From Opitutaceae bacterium UBA3033 (GTDB lineage Bacteria > Verrucomicrobiota > Verrucomicrobiia > Opitutales > Opitutaceae), in NCBI GenBank assembly GCA_002367815.1, contig DFDG01000142.1:1-7965 (forward strand): a DNA stretch of 7,965 nt, read 5' to 3'. The notes beneath the pieces were generated by a model. It was not told where the DNA came from and ran no database searches. It was given only the letters and a program-made list of their open reading frames with translations. This document shows positions 7,180 through 7,965 of this stretch, piece by piece (the first letter of the stretch is position 1; each line of letters starts with the position of its first letter). The position numbers and the translations under genes are program-made.

Positions 7180-7965
7180 TTAAGTGTCGCGCAGAACCAA
7201 CGCGACACTGCTGCCCCCAAAACCGCTGCTCGTGCTGAGCACGGTGCGGGGAGCTTCGTTCAGGGTTTGGCGCGGTAAATCAAGACCCTCGCAAGCCTCA
7301 TCGGCATGGCGCAGATGCGCATTGCCGGGAATGAAACCATCCTTAATCGCGATAGCACAAAATGCGGCTTCCATCACGCCGGACATCGACAACGGATGCC
7401 CCGTCAGGCCCTTGGTGCTACTGACCCGGGGTTTAGCACCTTTTGCGGTAAACATTCGGTTCAACGCAATCGCTTCCGAACGATCACCCGCGGGGGTGGA
7501 AGTGGCGTGCGCATTGATGTAGTCAAACTGGGACGCATCCATTTGGGTATCTGCCATGACGCGCCGGATTGCCTCCACCAGGCCGGCACCTTCCGGATGC
7601 GATATGGCGATGTTGTAACCATCGGCGGCCTGGCCCCAACCGGCAAACTCGGCATAGGCTGGGGCGCCGCGTTTGGCTGCAAATTCGGCTTCCTCAATTA
7701 TCATGGCCACGGCGCCACCCGAACCGACAAAACCATCGCGGTCCTTATCGAACGGGCGCGAGGCGGTAGCCGGATCAGGATTGGTCGAGAGGGCACGCAT
7801 GGCAGCAAAGGGCAGAATGCTCTCCGCCGTCGCTTCTTCTGCCCCAACCACTAGCATTCGTTTTTGGCGACCCAACCGAATGTCATCCAAGGCGCAGCCC
7901 AAGGCATGGCTCGAGGAAGCACACGCGGCGACGAATCCGCCCACGGCGCCGCGGATGCCGTAATG
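7180..7965 (-). CDS. Beta-ketoacyl-ACP synthase (FabB/FabF type), N-terminus cut by window edge
   Basis: A condensing enzyme that extends an acyl chain on acyl carrier protein by two carbons in fatty-acid or related polyketide synthesis. The visible 261 residues are the C-terminal two thirds. The frame is open to base 7965, and by comparison with E. coli FabB about 145-150 residues lie outside. Numbered from the first visible residue, the active-site Cys15 sits in AACASSSHALG (13-23), the first catalytic His153 in NAHATSTPAGD (151-161), and Lys185 and the second His190 in STKGLTGH (183-190). FDKDRDGFVGSGG (72-84) and the GAEE...AMRALST region (41-61) resemble FabB more than FabF. The closing loop reads TSSGFGGSS (245-253), where FabB and FabF have NSFGFGGTN. 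GTG at 7944-7942 is not a credible start, since it lies inside the nucleophile region. A role in main fatty-acid synthesis or in a secondary pathway cannot be decided without the upstream genes. Confidence 0.92.
   Translation of the reverse strand, partial: HYGIRGAVGGFVAACASSSHALGCALDDIRLGRQKRMLVVGAEEATAESILPFAAMRALSTNPDPATASRPFDKDRDGFVGSGGAVAMIIEEAEFAAKRGAPAYAEFAGWGQAADGYNIAISHPEGAGLVEAIRRVMADTQMDASQFDYINAHATSTPAGDRSEAIALNRMFTAKGAKPRVSSTKGLTGHPLSMSGVMEAAFCAIAIKDGFIPGNAHLRHADEACEGLDLPRQTLNEAPRTVLSTSSGFGGSSVALVLRDT
7183..7209. terminator. Perfect 9-bp inverted repeat at the convergent gene junction
   Basis: AGTGTCGCG (7183-7191) and CGCGACACT (7201-7209) form a perfect 9-bp GC-rich stem around a 9-base loop. 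It begins four bases after the glgP stop and covers the last nine sense codons of the ketosynthase gene. Neither strand has the run of T residues expected of an intrinsic terminator, so a bidirectional terminator or an RNA 3'-end stabiliser is inferred from position only. The inverted repeat itself is certain. Confidence 0.45.

Noticed and set aside
7306..7854. A 182-codon plus-strand open frame opposite the ketosynthase
   Set aside because: The minus-strand frame holds all the ketosynthase catalytic motifs. The plus-strand product has none and lacks a convincing ribosome site.

Overview
The window holds five protein-coding genes packed almost end to end, with no RNA gene, mobile element, CRISPR array or attachment site that I could see. 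Four genes lie on the plus strand: argH (argininosuccinate lyase, 5' end cut by the window), a major facilitator superfamily transporter of unknown substrate, mutL (mismatch repair) and glgP (glycogen/maltodextrin phosphorylase). The fifth is on the minus strand and converges on glgP. It is a beta-ketoacyl-ACP synthase of the FabB/FabF type, cut by the right window edge before its N-terminus.

Base composition looks even throughout, moderately GC-rich by eye, apart from a short AT-rich patch between mutL and glgP. Nothing suggests recent transfer, so this reads as ordinary core chromosome. Gene content and protein style (an ArgH with a long QVTQNSMD-type loop, an endonuclease-lineage MutL and a GT35 phosphorylase, with weak Shine-Dalgarno sites) would fit a Verrucomicrobiota-type or other PVC-group bacterium. 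That placement is an inference without any database search and is held at low to moderate confidence.

Layout: argH ends at 1353. A 49-base gap leads to the 12-helix transporter (1403-2812), and a 47-base gap leads to mutL (2860-4629). An AT-rich 50-base gap leads to glgP (4680-7178). One base separates the glgP stop from the stop of the opposing ketosynthase, and a perfect 9-bp inverted repeat sits at that junction. No stretch over 50 bases lacks a gene. The four plus-strand genes could be cotranscribed, but they serve unrelated processes (arginine synthesis, transport, DNA repair, glycogen breakdown), so they do not read as one functional system.

The most interesting point is in MutL. Its C-terminal domain keeps the framework of the endonuclease-type MutL motifs, but the metal-binding and catalytic positions are substituted in all three motifs I could place, while the predicted sliding-clamp-binding hexapeptide is intact. 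Secondary points are an 8-T homopolymer inside mutL, the hairpin at the convergent junction, and an unusual C-terminal active-site loop in the ketosynthase. I found no convincing new multi-gene system.
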